Positions 51,622 to 63,179 of a DNA stretch of 64,000 nt are shown in pieces. The notes below the pieces were generated by a model. That model saw only the letters and a program-made list of their open reading frames with translations, was not told the origin of the DNA and made no database searches. A program made the position numbers and the translations under genes. This DNA comes from Polydactylus sextarius (taxonomy: Eukaryota; Chordata; Actinopteri; Polynemidae), in contig CM028909.1 of the NCBI GenBank assembly GCA_016801845.1, positions 18,139,313 through 18,203,312 on the forward strand, read 5' to 3'. Each line of letters starts with the position of its first letter. Position 1 is the first letter of the stretch.

Positions 51622-54600
51622 CGTGCGTGCACAGGAAGTTTTTACACAATTCTTCAACATTTTTGAGGTTTTAAGGTGTTTGGTTATAATCCGCATCAGC
51701 TCTACAGACCCAAGGTCACTTACATACAAACTAACCACTATAGACACATCTTACCGTTAGTAAAGACAACAAACCGGAGAGAGACCTTGTTCACAGTGAA
51801 ATCATGCAGCAGAGGGTTTCTCATTTTAGAAACATACTGTACCCTCGCAGCCCACCCCTCCTCTCCACCCTCCACCCTTTTGCTTTCCCATCCTCCTCCT
51901 TTTCTCTCTCTTCTTTCTCCCTGGGGATTCAGCTTTCGCAAACGTGTCAGCAGCAACAAACCTATCCTCAGGGAGTGGCAGGGTCACAGAGAGGAAGATG
52001 AGTGAGAAGTATATTAAAAGGAAACAGTGTAGACTGTAACAGTCTTTCTGTGTTGCTCACTAATGTAGCTGCATTAACCCAGTATAGGCAGTGCTGTGGG
52101 CAGGAAATACTACTCAGAGCTAATTGTGGGAACTGTGCACATAATGAAACAATTGTTAGTCAAGTTTAAGGGGGCGATTACACATAGCGTACAGCCAAAC
52201 TCTGTGAAGCACAGACCGTTTTATCATCTCTTACAGACGTTCCAAACAAACAGTCTGAGTCGCTGTTTGAAAGCCCCCCTTCAGTTCTCTGTCACAGTGG
52301 GAACAAATGTTTTTGTTATATTTACCCCGTCCGTTGCTAATGAACGCACCAGCCAGCACAGGACTAGGAATAACTGCACCGGTTGTGAGACAAATCCAGT
52401 CATTCGGAGCTATTTTTACCCCCGTAAAGTATTCTCTATTATTTCAACTATTTAGAACAATTGGAGAAAAGTGAGATGGAGAGAGCATGATGTCAGACGC
52501 TAAGTTTATAAGACTCACTCAGTTTTTAGGGAGAGGTAGATTTTTTTTTTTTTCCAAGGAGAAGAAGCGATTTCAAGCCAACATCTTGTCAGTGGAAAGT
52601 TAACTGTAGACGGTAATTTTGGTGCCACATTGAAATCTACCTCCTTAATTTCGAAGCTGCTCTGTCCAGGCTAAGCTTTTAGTTGTGGCTGGGAGGATGT
52701 TGAACATGGGGAGATGGAACTTGGGTTATTGGAATGATTAGGTTCAAACCAGGCCACTTCATAGTCCAGACCTTGATGAAAGGCACAAGGATAAATACAT
52801 GTCTTCATACAGTTCCTAAATACAAAATGGAAGCCTCCATTTTACCGAAAGCACTGACATCTGAGCTCTGACAAAACCTGTCTTTGTATGTAAAATATCA
52901 TTAAAAAGTTCCAAAGTCACCAAGGTTTGATATTTGGAATATGGTGTTACCAAAAAAAAAAAAAAAAATTGCACTCATTTGTTTCATTTCTCACATTATC
53001 AGACATCGTCCTGGCGACCACACCCTGCCATGACTGCACATGTTAAGCAGCTGAGGGTTAACAAGCCTTCGTGTGCTCCTCTTACACATCGACTGCTGCT
53101 GCTCCTGCACCAGTGGCTCCTGCCACAGGAAATGAGACAGAGCATATGGCATGCCAGTGCGCAAACACAGAGCCTGGAAGACAGGATGGAGTAGAGCAGT
53201 GGAGGAAGGGAAGCAGGGTGTGGTGGTCACACGGTAGCAGTAACCGTGTGGCGGGGTGATGGGACCATCGTTTCATGAGAATGTGAGAAAGAGGAAATCC
53301 TCCTTGATATCACGTCAAGGAGGAATCTGAACATTTACCTTGCCCATTTTGACCTTCTTCGGATGCAACCGTGTCAGTTCCCACATGATGCTCACTGTGC
53401 TCTACCACCATGATCTGTTAAACACACAAATTTTCCCTGTGGGGGATAAATGAAGGATTTCTATTCTATTATTTCTATGATCCTTTAATATTTTCATATA
53501 CTGTCCCTTTAAATGATTTTAAAGTTATCACATTGTGATATAAGATTCACAGGTGCCTTGTCTGAATGAATTTTAACAAAGAATTTACCAAAATCTGAAA
53601 CAGAAAATAAATACACTTAAAGAAAAATAACAGGACTGAGAAAACATTCAGCTCATTTAATTGTCAGTTTATATTTTGAGTAAATGTTTGCAATATTATA
53701 TCATTTACATAGACAGTTCCACATTTATTACAACCATTGGGCCATTCAAATTAAAAAGAAAAAGAATATTGTATTTTGTATATTGTATGTTTTTATTGTA
53801 TTTTTTCCATCATCTTACACCAACACAGTCCACAAAAGCAGCTCCACAGCCACAGCAGAAAATGATTGTAATTATGTATTTATACCTGACATGAGTGATC
53901 TGATTGTTGTCACTAGGCCCCACAGGGATTTCTGGTACTGATCATTACAAGGCCACTGACAGTCCAGATCTGCCAGAGGTCAGCGTTGCAGCTACAGATG
54001 TTCAGGTTGTCACTGGTCCTCCTCCTACTACATCGGCACCCTCAGCAGCCGCTGCAGCTCCTCAGACGACACCTGTTCCTGTGATTCCTGAGACGGAAGC
54101 TGCTGTAACCGCTGCTGCAACTGCAGCTCCAACTTCTGCTGATGCTGCTGCTGATGATACTGCTGCTCCTGATCTTGCTGTTGATGCTACTACTATTTCT
54201 ACAACTGTTCCTGAAACAACACAACCTGTTCACACTATGACTGCTGCGATGGCCCATTCTACCGTTCATCCGACGCATGACGTGGTGATAACTGGCAGAG
54301 ACGAAAAGATACAGACGACGGAATCAGTGGTCATCGAAGAAGACTTAGATGAAAGTGAGAAATGTGAGGGATGGTCACTAGGGTAGTGACACAGAGGGTT
54401 TTTAAAGTAAAAACTTAACATGCTAAAACTGACCCTGGTTTAAATTATAACATAAAAATACTAATATGAAAAACATTGTAAAGATCAAAGCTCTACAGAT
54501 CTGTAAAACTGATCAGCTCTTATCTTTCTGTCTGTCAGCGGGCCTGAGCACTGGCCAAGTGGTCGGCATTGTGATTGGTGCTTTGTTGGCAGTGATCATC

Positions 54601-55806
54601 GTCATCGCCGTGGTGATCGCCGTGGTGAGGAGGATGGGAAAATATTCGTAAGTACCTCACTTTTACAAGTGGAAACATCACACACGATCATCATCATCAT
54701 CATCTTCTGTCTTCCTCTGAAAATGGTGTGAAACTGCACAAGCTTTCAGTCTTCAGTGACATCACATGATTAAATAACACAGTGATGTGGTGATGTAATG
54801 GGTCTTGGAGAAAGAGTTGTATTGTGTGATAAGATGACCATTCATGACCAACACAAACCACTTTGGTCTCCAGTGGTGAACATATTTTATCGTTGTCCTC
54901 GCCTCATGAGAACAATGGAGGATCCATCCCACCGATGATATTCCCATGGATCCCACCACCGCTCATTCCCACTGCGAACACTGTCTTGAAGTGTGTATGT
55001 CGCTAATGATGATTGTTTCTTGTGTCACAGGTCTGCAACAAAGAACAAAAAACCAGCAAAAAAAGACAGCGTTGTGGTTTCTGTAAATTTCAAATTTCAG
55101 CTAAACATTTTAACCCCCAACATTATCTCAGTATATAGTTGTGTAACAGATGTCTTTCCCTGTAAAAAAAAAAAAGACAGACTAATCTTGGTGGTTGCTG
55201 CTGCTTTTTGCTGACGCACAGTCCCGTGGCGCTGGGAGGAAAATTTGTTTTTCATGGTGACAAGTGGCTCTATTTGGCCTCCTTAAAATGAGCTTGTTTA
55301 TTGACTCTGTGTGGCCAGTGGTCATCAAGCAGCTTGTTTTACTCCCCAGAAACAGAGAGCTTGTGTTTGTCAGTAGTTGGAGCGGCAACACAAAGTTGTC
55401 AGTTTTATTCCAAGAACTAATTATCAGCTTGTCTGTGATTATCGTTCTATTATAAAACACATATTTTGAGTTATAATCCAAAAAAGGAAACTATAATCCA
55501 AAAACTAATGTTGTCAAAACCCAAACAACCTGTCTTAAAACATCTTCCTTGATAAACAAGCCTCTGATGTAAAGCTTATATTGTTTTCTTTTTGTATACT
55601 GACCTACATCTTTAATCCTTTAATTCAATGTACAAACAGCTTACTCCACTATTTATTTGTTGTTAATATCCATGTCCGCTCATAACAGATGAATTAATTG
55701 TCGCCCACCACATAAAAACACCAACAAACTCATCTTCTCTTCTTCTCCTTCTTTTTTTAAAATTTGATTTAATTTAATTCATTTTTTTTCATTTCACAGC
55801 CCTTGA
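47855..55806 (+). CDS. pdpn: pdpn, podoplanin-like type I sialomucin membrane protein
   Basis: Joined exons: 47855-47918, 53917-54354, 54539-54647, 55800-55806 (618 nt, 205 aa plus TGA), all phases consistent. Residues 1-17 form a signal peptide (MNVHLLLLLALAGPFYA). About 18-168 is an Ala/Thr/Pro/Ser-rich, presumably O-glycosylated ectodomain. A hydrophobic helix (about 176-196, VVGIVIGALLAVIIVIAVVI) follows, then a short basic tail RRMGKYSP. Mammalian podoplanin ends with a similar Lys/Arg-rich tail and YSP, preceded by a GLST..VGI segment. It binds ezrin/moesin through that tail and acts in lymphatic and epithelial cells. It is longer than human (162 aa) and has no obvious EDxxVTPG platelet-activating repeats. 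Extra small exons in the 6-kb first intron cannot be excluded. Another fish sialomucin is the alternative. Confidence 0.8.
51554..51633. repeat. (TG)n microsatellite with GTGC extension
   Basis: 64 bp of TG followed by cgtgcgtgcgtgcac, giving about 80 bp of alternating purine-pyrimidine in pdpn intron 1. Confidence 0.95.
53226..53322. other. two adjacent stem-loops before a LINE-like tail
   Basis: Stem 1: CACACGGT (53228-53235) with ACCGTGTG (53243-53250), 7-nt loop. Stem 2: TCCTCCTTGA (about 53296-53305) with TCAAGGAGGA (about 53313-53322), 7-nt loop. About 120 nt further on, 53433-53480 reads ccctgtgggggataaatgaa then ggatttctattctatta. This resembles the short-repeat tails of fish non-LTR retrotransposons. 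Probably a decayed retroelement 3' end. Confidence 0.4.
53917..54354 (+). CDS. pdpn: pdpn exon 2: mucin-like ectodomain
   Basis: 438 nt; two bases complete a Ser codon and one base is left (GAA A|GTGAGA). It encodes PTGISGTDHYKATDSPDLPE, a long Ala/Thr/Pro-rich tract and an acidic end SVVIEEDLDE. No Cys is present and Thr/Ser sites are dense, as in sialomucins. Two in-frame acceptors are 9 nt apart (53916 and 53925 AGs). The first was chosen because the first AG after the branch region is usually used. Confidence 0.78.
54539..54647 (+). CDS. pdpn: pdpn exon 3: transmembrane helix and juxtamembrane basic residues
   Basis: 109 nt; completes a Thr codon and leaves two bases (TAT TC|GTAAGT). It encodes GLSTGQVVGIVIGALLAVII then VIAVVIAVVRRMGKY. 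The helix contains GxxxG-like small residues (VGIVIGA), as in podoplanin, and stops at RRMGKY. The acceptor ctgtcag is pyrimidine-rich. Confidence 0.85.
54648..55799 (+). other. pdpn intron 3
   Basis: It holds a short ATC repeat (54686-54704) and the possible alternative exon at 55031. The intron splits the last serine codon. Confidence 0.7.
55031..55214 (+). CDS. possible alternative pdpn terminal exon
   Basis: A good acceptor (cttgtgtcacag) precedes an in-frame continuation of the transmembrane exon: Ser then SATKNKKPAKKDSVVVSV, running 61 codons to TGA at 55212-55214. If used, it would replace the Ser-Pro end with a longer Lys-rich tail. No poly(A) hexamer lies close after it and the later part looks non-coding, so it may be unused. 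Confidence 0.2.
55800..55806 (+). CDS. pdpn: pdpn exon 4: last Ser-Pro-stop
   Basis: The acceptor is strong (ttttttttcatttcacag). The first seven bases C CCT TGA join TAT TC to give Tyr-Ser-Pro-stop, exactly the C-terminal YSP of podoplanin. This phase-perfect match is the main support for the gene call. Confidence 0.78.
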
Positions 55807-57470
55807 AGAAAAGAGCATCCAAGCAGCAGGAGCGCCCAAAGTTCTGGAAATTCTGAACTACTGAACTGTGATGTCACTTCCGATCATTAAAACAAGCACG
55901 ACACCAGAACTAAAACCAGTCTAACTAGGACTCTGGACTGCCACAAAAAAAGAAAGAAAAAAGGAGAGAGAAAGAAAGAAAAAGGGGGGAGGGAGACTTG
56001 TGTGTGTTTATGTATGTATTGTATGTGTGTGTAAGAGACAAGAGGGGTACATGAGCAAACATCCTCACCTCCCCCGCTACCTCCCTGACTCCCTGAAGCC
56101 GTTGATATTAAAGGCCTCCGTCTTCCCCCTGCTCCCTCGGAGAGAACAAAACAAAGTGACTGCAGGATGTCACAAAGAATTTCAGGGCTTTTCAACTGCA
56201 GTTTGTTTAAAAAAAAAAAAAAAAAAAAAAAAAAGGCAGAGACATGGGGGTTATCTGACATGTAGGGGGAAACTCCCTCCTCTAAAGTGATATACTTATA
56301 GTAACTGACTTAGATTTGTGTTCAGGAGAAGAACTTTAAACATGGAAAATACTTACTTACACAGGATGTACTGTATATACAATGAAAGGGGACTACGTAG
56401 TATACAGCTAATGATTTTCTCATATGTTGCAGTTGCATAGGCTAGCAGTTCATATTATGAAATACACATTACATACAGGCAGCCTTAGGCTATTGTTGTG
56501 GTCTTCAAAACACCCCACCCCGAGCACAAGTTCAAACATTTTCAATATGTAGCCAGAATCCCCGATATGTTCGGCAACTGTATGAAGCACAGACGCGTGC
56601 CGAAGTTGTGATGACATAACACTCGCTGAGTTCTGTCGGCTAGCACAGAAGCTAACGGAAAAAGAAAAAGGCACCCTCATTTGCAAGAGTAATGTGACAT
56701 TCTGCCCACTTTAACACTGACCTATAAAAACCTAATACATATCTGTGAAATTTAGCAGAAGGGTTTGTGCCACTGTCTCTGGTATTCTCTAGCTAGTTAG
56801 GAGGATTTTAACTTTAACTTTTGAAGTGCATTATTAATGTGAATTGATTGTACTGTTTAACTGCCACCCATTCCAAAAAAAGAAAAAAAAAGAAGAAGAA
56901 AAAGAAAAGGAAAGAAAAAAAAAAGAACAGCCTTGTTGATCTTTGGCTCGTTCCATATTAAAGCCTTAAACACAGCCAGTGGTTGTTAGACATAGTGATA
57001 GCATTGTCTTTTCAATGTTTTCATAGTACTATGGGTAGATTACCAGAACAGCCATCCAGCCTTTAAATTGAGCTAACCCAAGATTGCGTGCACAGGATAA
57101 CATTTTTCAGTTGCACTTAGTTTTAGTGCACAGTGTTAGGCCTTTTTTTGTTGTTGTTATTATTTTTGGCATTGTACGTGTTTTGAATGGGTGTACAAAT
57201 AATGAAGTCGCAGCTTAGTGCCGCTTGCTTTACAAACTCGTTTAATATGTGCACTGAATGAGTGATGTAATGTTATTCAGTAGGCTTTAGACACTGCAAA
57301 CATTTGCAACGACATTGTGTTTGTGTCCTCCCTTCTGCTTTATCACATATTACCATTATCGTCATTGTAGGTCTTTAATTTGTGCCATTTGATTGTATGA
57401 AACTTTTATTTAATTGCAGTGTTTTTTGTTGTTCGTTTCTGTTTCAATAAAAAAAACTGTAAACACTCCA
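55807..57470 (+). other. pdpn: pdpn 3'UTR
   Basis: Non-coding sequence after the stop. It holds GA-rich runs (55945-55995), a 26-nt poly(A) tract (56209-56234), one Pumilio-type TGTATATA (56372-56379), an A/G-rich run (56875-56930) and a T-rich 3' part. It ends at an AATAAA at 57446-57451. Confidence 0.6.
57446..57451 (+). terminator. pdpn: poly(A) signal of pdpn
   Basis: AATAAA in a T-rich context (gtttcAATAAAaaaaactgt), followed about 20-40 nt later by T-rich and TG-containing sequence. It is the only strong canonical hexamer after the pdpn stop and before the X-box region. A weaker ATTAAA occurs at about 56958. Confidence 0.6.
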
Positions 57471-57570
57471 CAAAAAAAAAATCTTTTTTTTTGTTCGCGA
57501 GACATCTTTGAATCACTTTTTCAAATGTTATTTTATCCTCCCACCCATTATCCATCACTTAGATTACATG

Positions 57571-57584
57571 GTTACTATAGCAAC
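57571..57584. promoter_or_regulatory. RFX X-box palindrome
   Basis: GTTACTATAGCAAC fits the full X-box form GTTRCYNNRGYAAC with both half sites intact. An inverted CCAAT box (ATTGG, 57754-57758) lies about 170 bp downstream. It is located just after the pdpn poly(A) signal. Confidence 0.5.
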
Positions 57585-57781
57585 GCCTATAAATCAGCTC
57601 ATTCTTCAGTGTCTATTCATGCCTTATCAGGCCAAAAATATTTCTGCCCAATCTCACCAAAATCACATGACACTGATTTTCTATTTCCAAATGCAACTCA
57701 TACACGTCATTAACAAGCTCCCACTGGGGGAAAACGTCCAGCTGCTCCATCTGATTGGTCCGTTTAAGTAATGCCTCTAAT

Positions 57782-57804
57782 TTAAAAAAAAAAAAAAAAA
57801 AAAA
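57782..57804. repeat. poly(A) tract
   Basis: About 23 A followed by A/G-rich sequence. No element recognised. Confidence 0.9.
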
Positions 57805-60800
57805 GAAAAGAAAAAAGAAAAACAACTCTTCTTTCAGTTGGGGAGACAAACAGCACCAAATATGGAGGACCATATGGCCTCGAGCCGTTGAGTCGGTTGA
57901 ACCCTCTGACAGTTAGGTGTGTTTTTTATGTTAAGTTTTTCATACGGTGCTGTTAAGCTGAGGCAAAGCACCAACAGTAGGCTGCGAGTTGCACAGAGAT
58001 GCTCTGTGTCTGGCTCCCTCTCCTCCGTGTGGTTTTAGGCAGAGACCCAACACCCACCACACCGGCCTCTGCCCCACCGGCAGAGCTTCATAACTCTCTT
58101 TAGCTCGCTCTCTTTCCTCAGACTGCAGGGAACAATGGAGTCTTTTGAGAGGGGCAGATGGAGACGCTATGGGCCGTGGATGTGAAGCTTCTCGCCAGCA
58201 GTTCCCGCTCTCCCCTTCAGTAAAAGGGAAATTCTGTACATCACTAAAGGGTGGAGTCACTTCCTGGGTGGGCCCATGAGTGCTGATCGTGTTTTTTTAA
58301 ACACACGCACTCAGAAATACTCAAATAGAGACTTAAAGTACCAACTCTGTTCCCTCTGTACAGATGTTGAATCAATCATAACAGTCATTCTGCGAAACGT
58401 CCCAGAAAAGCAGTCATTAAGACACACCATAAAAGTGTGTGATTCACAGAGAGAGTCTTAGTCAGATTCATGACACATGGTTACAGAAGTAAACACACAT
58501 CTATGTCTCATATTTAATTATTATACTCAAAACCGCCTGTTTATGTACTGTGCCAGCGTAGAAATGAGCTGAATGTGTGGATGTTTGTTTGTTCTACCAC
58601 ATGGGCGTCTGAGTTTTACATGTAATATACAATCTCTGTAAATACAAACAAAATATATCAGTATACCATAAATGTAAACACGACTAATTAATCTCAAAAT
58701 AAGGATGTCATCAGAACTTAGTCAGTACACACAGTTTCCCTCCTGTTTCCTGCAAACGTCTAAAAAGCTGCTGAGTTCCAAACACATGGATGAAGCAATA
58801 TCTTCCTCTCTAGATTAAACCAGACCAGTGTATTTTGATTAAAAAGAAGAATGTGTGTTTATTATTGGCTGTGCAGAGGTACAAGGTACCTTATAACTGA
58901 CTGACTGCGAGCTGCACATTTGCGATATATGTGAAAGAAACTGGCAGTCTGAGCCGGTCATTATTTTTTTATTTGTAGGAAAACTGTTGGTGCCCACTCA
59001 GCAAATTATAATCCTAACAGTATAAAGAAAGCACCAGATTGTATGACAATAGAGGAATGAGGATTTCCACATGAAGAGCTGGAGATGAACACTAAGCATC
59101 AGGCACTAATTCTCTTATATATATTTATTTAGGCTGTTTGACTTTCATTTCATTCAGTTAATTCACAGTATTAATACAGTTTGTAACACAGATTTTCTGC
59201 TTGTTAAATCTTTTTTTAATTAAAAGATAAAATAAACCAAAACAACTGATAACAGACTCTTAAGTTTCCAGTGTCCATTATATGTGATTTATGAAAATAT
59301 CAAAAATGTTATACTCAGATACATTCATGCAACAGCAACATTTCTGAGCATGTATCTATAGTCTGAACCATATGTTGCTCACACCTCAGCTCACATAGTC
59401 AGACACAGTTGAGCCCTGTAGTGTCTTTGGATTATGTGAGGAAGCCAAAGCATGTGGAGCAAAAGTGTTGGCCAAAATGCTTTTGTGGTTTTAACCTGAT
59501 GCTTTGTTTAAATCTACAGTAAGTGATGTGATACTTTGATTATTGTTACAGAAATAAAAAAGAATCCGTGTATGTTTATACATAATATGTGACAGACAAG
59601 GAGCTTGTGTAAACATGTGGCAGTTCTCTCTTCACGTGTGTCGGTAGCTTATGTCTGCGGCTCTTCATCTCAAAGACTTGACATGAATGTCAACGTGCTA
59701 CAGGTCCGTGGGTGTGTCAGCAGTGCCACATGTCGGGACTGCAGAGCGCATGGGTTTGTGATGTCATGTGGAGGCCTGTCAGCCCCACGGGCCTGTTGGT
59801 TTTGAGTGCCGTGGACAGCTGGGTGTATGGGTGCATGGAGTGGGTGTGGCAGGGTGGAGAGGGGAGGGGTCAGAGGGTGCACAAAGTTGGGTGACGGGCG
59901 TAGACAGTGAGATGGTTTGTGTGTGTGTGGTTTCATACAGTATGGACGATGCAGAGAGTAGCTTAATGTGCTCGAGTGTGGCAACAGAGAGGCGGAGACA
60001 GTGAAAGAAGAGAAGGACTGATGATGTGCGTGTGGTATGCAAAGTGTTTGTGTACAGTATTCGTGCCTATGGTGTGTTACTTTATGGGGGTCAGGGTGCA
60101 TCTCAAAATGTGAGGACACATGTGTGTTGATTGAACTTTTGGGGATTATCGCCATGGGGGTGGGTGTGTGCATGTATGTACTGACAGCACATAAATATAA
60201 ACTATGTTTGGCTACACGTGTGCGCATACATAGTATCATGTGCTTTTCCACTGCACAATTTGTATTTTGTGTTATCTATTCACATTTACATGTTCTTTCC
60301 TGCACATCTGCTGTCCCACAACATGAAGCAATAAAATTTTATGTCCCCCAGCACAGTGACATGATGTGTAGTAACAGGCAGACCTTTGTCTGTGGCTGTG
60401 TGGTACACATGTTCTTTAAGAGACCCCTATTGTTTCATACCAAAGTCCTGCTCAGTGATCTCGAAACACAGACACGTTGTGGACCAACTCTCCCTCGCTC
60501 CGTCTTCATCGCTCTTGTCCTGTATGTTTGTGTGGAAGTTGAATGTTTCATTGTTCGTGGAGTCATTGGCACAAACCGGTGCCCACTGCCACAGGATATG
60601 TTACCAGGCCTAGAATCTGGGGCACACTTTATTTTGGTTTTTACTCACTATCGTTCAGTTTCCTGTTTGTTTTAACATTAAAAACAAATACACACAGCAT
60701 TGTATTTTCCAATGTGGTTTTATCTTGAATATGGAAACAAAACACAGTGGCTGGGGAGAACTAAATAGATTACAAAACTGTTTTGGTGCACATAGTTACC

Positions 60801-60831
60801 TGCTTTATGATCACTTGCATAACAGTTATGT

Positions 60832-61141
60832 CTGAGTTTAGAAGCAAGAAATATTGAGTCATCCAGGCCTTTAAGTCTTTAAGACAATCCTGAAGTTTGG
60901 CAATCTGGTTAGTTTCATCTGCTCTCATAGATAAGCATAATTAGTTATCATCTGCATAACAGTGGAAGAGATATGGTGTTTCATGATGATATTGGCTAAA
61001 GGAAGCATTTCTACGATGAATATAAGTGGTCCTAACACAGAACCATGTAGAACTCGATTACTGAGGGAAGTATGCATGAAAGAGTTGCTGTTCACATGAA
61101 GAAACTGGAATCTATCTGATAAATATGCTTGTGATTTAAAA
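60832..61141 (-). mobile_element. L2-like LINE reverse transcriptase fragment
   Basis: On the minus strand the sequence reads AYLSDRFQFLHV, GSVLGPLIFI, MLPLANII, then after a frame change HCYADD (the reverse transcriptase catalytic motif) and ADETNQIAKLQDCLKDLKAW, MTQYFLLLNSD. The order and motifs fit the palm domain of L2/Maui-type LINEs in fish. It has stops and frameshifts and lacks the endonuclease part, so it is a dead fragment. Confidence 0.75.
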
Positions 61142-62551
61142 AAAAAAAAAATGGACAGTTTAAAGCGCCTGTGTCTTTGAGTTTCTTGTTGCAAACAGTA
61201 CCTCAGCTGTCACACAGAACAATTGCATTTGTCTTTGTAAATGTCCCCTTGGTGCTTTAAAATTTTGTTTCCATGATTATGTCAACATATTGCACCAGGG
61301 TTATTTATGGTCAAACCAGGTTGAGTGTCTCACGATGACCTCAAAACTGGCACTGGAACAAGTTGTTAATTTGATCCAGGACATATAATGTTTCTCCTCT
61401 ATTTACTTCTTAGAAGAAGATACATATAGTTGACAGCAACTTTTAACATTTCACATTATCCCTGCACCTCAGAACAGTATGCTGATTTAGCAACTTGCAA
61501 AGAGTTTCTACCTATAAAATAACTTTTATATTTTTGATTAATGAAGACACGGTGCTCTACAGTACTGTTTGTTCTCTGATAAAGAAACATATGTGTTGAA
61601 TTGCTTTCAGCTGTAGCAAACTCAAACTCACTCCTATGACTTTTAACTGCTTAGCCATGTGTGTCTGACACAGCTTCCAGCCAGTCAGCACCTGCTTATG
61701 CAATGATTTGACGTATGTGTCTGACCAACACACCCAATTGTGAACTCTTCATCATAATTCCACAGCTGCCATTGCCATCAGCTGTGAAAGACAAGCTGGA
61801 GCCCTGAGAATGTCCAGAGTGACTCGTTATTACCAACTATAAACAAACACGATCACAGTAAACTTGAATAAGCTGCACGTGAAGCTACCACAGTTTGTCT
61901 CAGAGGCTACTGAGTGTACATTTGAAGTTGAATGTCAAACATTGAGAAGGTTGGGAAAGCCTCTCTGAATAAGAGAGGACTATTGTTTATGATCTTTCTG
62001 GAACATGCGGAGAACCGCGAGAACACCACTCAGCCCACAAATGTTACAGCAATACACATACCATGAATGTACCATAAGCGTACCATTCATATGCTGCACG
62101 CTAACTCAGATGTACATGTGGGCTCTGATGGACTCCTACAGATTCTATCAAAGACAGTCTTTAATGTTGACATGACACTGGAGGTGGAAACAATGCCATG
62201 TGAAAACAGGGGGTAGCTGTCTATTGGTGTAGGTGTTAAATTTATATGACTTAATGCCTTGGGATTCAATTGCTGATTGTTGGGGAAAACAGAGAAGTGG
62301 TCAGTGGAAGGGAACATGCAGTACGACACATTATAAATCATCTTGAACGTGTTGGCTCAGCCTGACTTCTGTTTTCAGAACAGCTGTGTACCAGAAATGA
62401 ATATGATTCATAGGAGTGGGATATGGCCTATTTTAATTTTATAATCAAAATTAAAACCACTAGTGAATTTGAATGTTTCTTGTTTTAGCGACTAAATACA
62501 AAAGAATATGCTTTTATATGAATTAAAATAAAACAATATTGTCTCTTAAGA

Positions 62552-62572
62552 TGTTGTTGTTGTTGTTGTTGT
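62552..62572. repeat. (GTT)7 trinucleotide repeat
   Basis: 21 bp of GTT in the gene-free 3' region. Confidence 0.95.
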
Positions 62573-63179
62573 AAAACAAATGTACATTGATTGGTTGGTC
62601 TTGTGTTTATAATAAATACAAATTAAATAAATTAACAAATTAATAAAACAGTGCTAATAGAGTCAAATATCACAATCAATAACAGTAAAACCATTTATAT
62701 ACAAGAAACTATTCATGTTGATGCCATGCAAACAGCACAAAGAACTATCTTTGAGGTAAATGACTAAAGTAGCAATATATGGCGAGTACACTGAAATTAT
62801 TACCAGCCTCTTTCTATTGAGACTTTATTATATGGCGCCCTCTAGAGGCCAATTTTATAAACTGCAATGAATACGTGCAGAAATGAAATGTGAAATGTGG
62901 GTGTTTAACATAACTCAAACATTTTTAAAATACATGATATATGTTTCTAAAATTATTTGACTATATAATTTATACCAGTTTGTTTGAAAATTTAAAAGTA
63001 ATTTAAACAAAATATACAAAAAATACAAAAAAAAAAAAAAACAGCTTCAAATTAATATCTGTACAATATATACCGGGTGTCAGTGATGCGCCACTGTTCT
63101 CTTTTCAGTCTAAAGGGAACTGCTGCCTTTTGCAATAATGTTTTTTTTTCTTTCCCCAGTGTCTCAACAAACCTGTTGC

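Larger units (their letters stand above)
47919..53916 (+). other. pdpn intron 1
   Basis: About 6 kb. It holds G-rich (48766-48812), GT repeats (50050-50078, 51554-51633), poly(T) and the hairpin/LINE-tail region near its end. No further pdpn exon was recognised, though a short ectodomain exon could be missed. Confidence 0.6.
57471..63050. other. gene-free interval after pdpn
   Basis: It holds the X-box, CCAAT box, poly(A) tract, a TG-rich stretch (59580-60460) with chance open frames on both strands, the LINE fragment and AT-rich DNA with a GTT repeat. No supported gene. Confidence 0.6.

Noticed and set aside
52934..53276. Overlapping short frames, considered as an extra pdpn exon after the acceptor near 53001
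   Set aside because: In the phase needed after exon 1 the sequence hits a stop within about 15 codons, and the region looks like a decayed repeat.
54042..54278. Minus-strand Ser/Arg-rich frame of 78 codons
   Set aside because: Shadow of the Ala/Thr repeat codons of the pdpn mucin exon.
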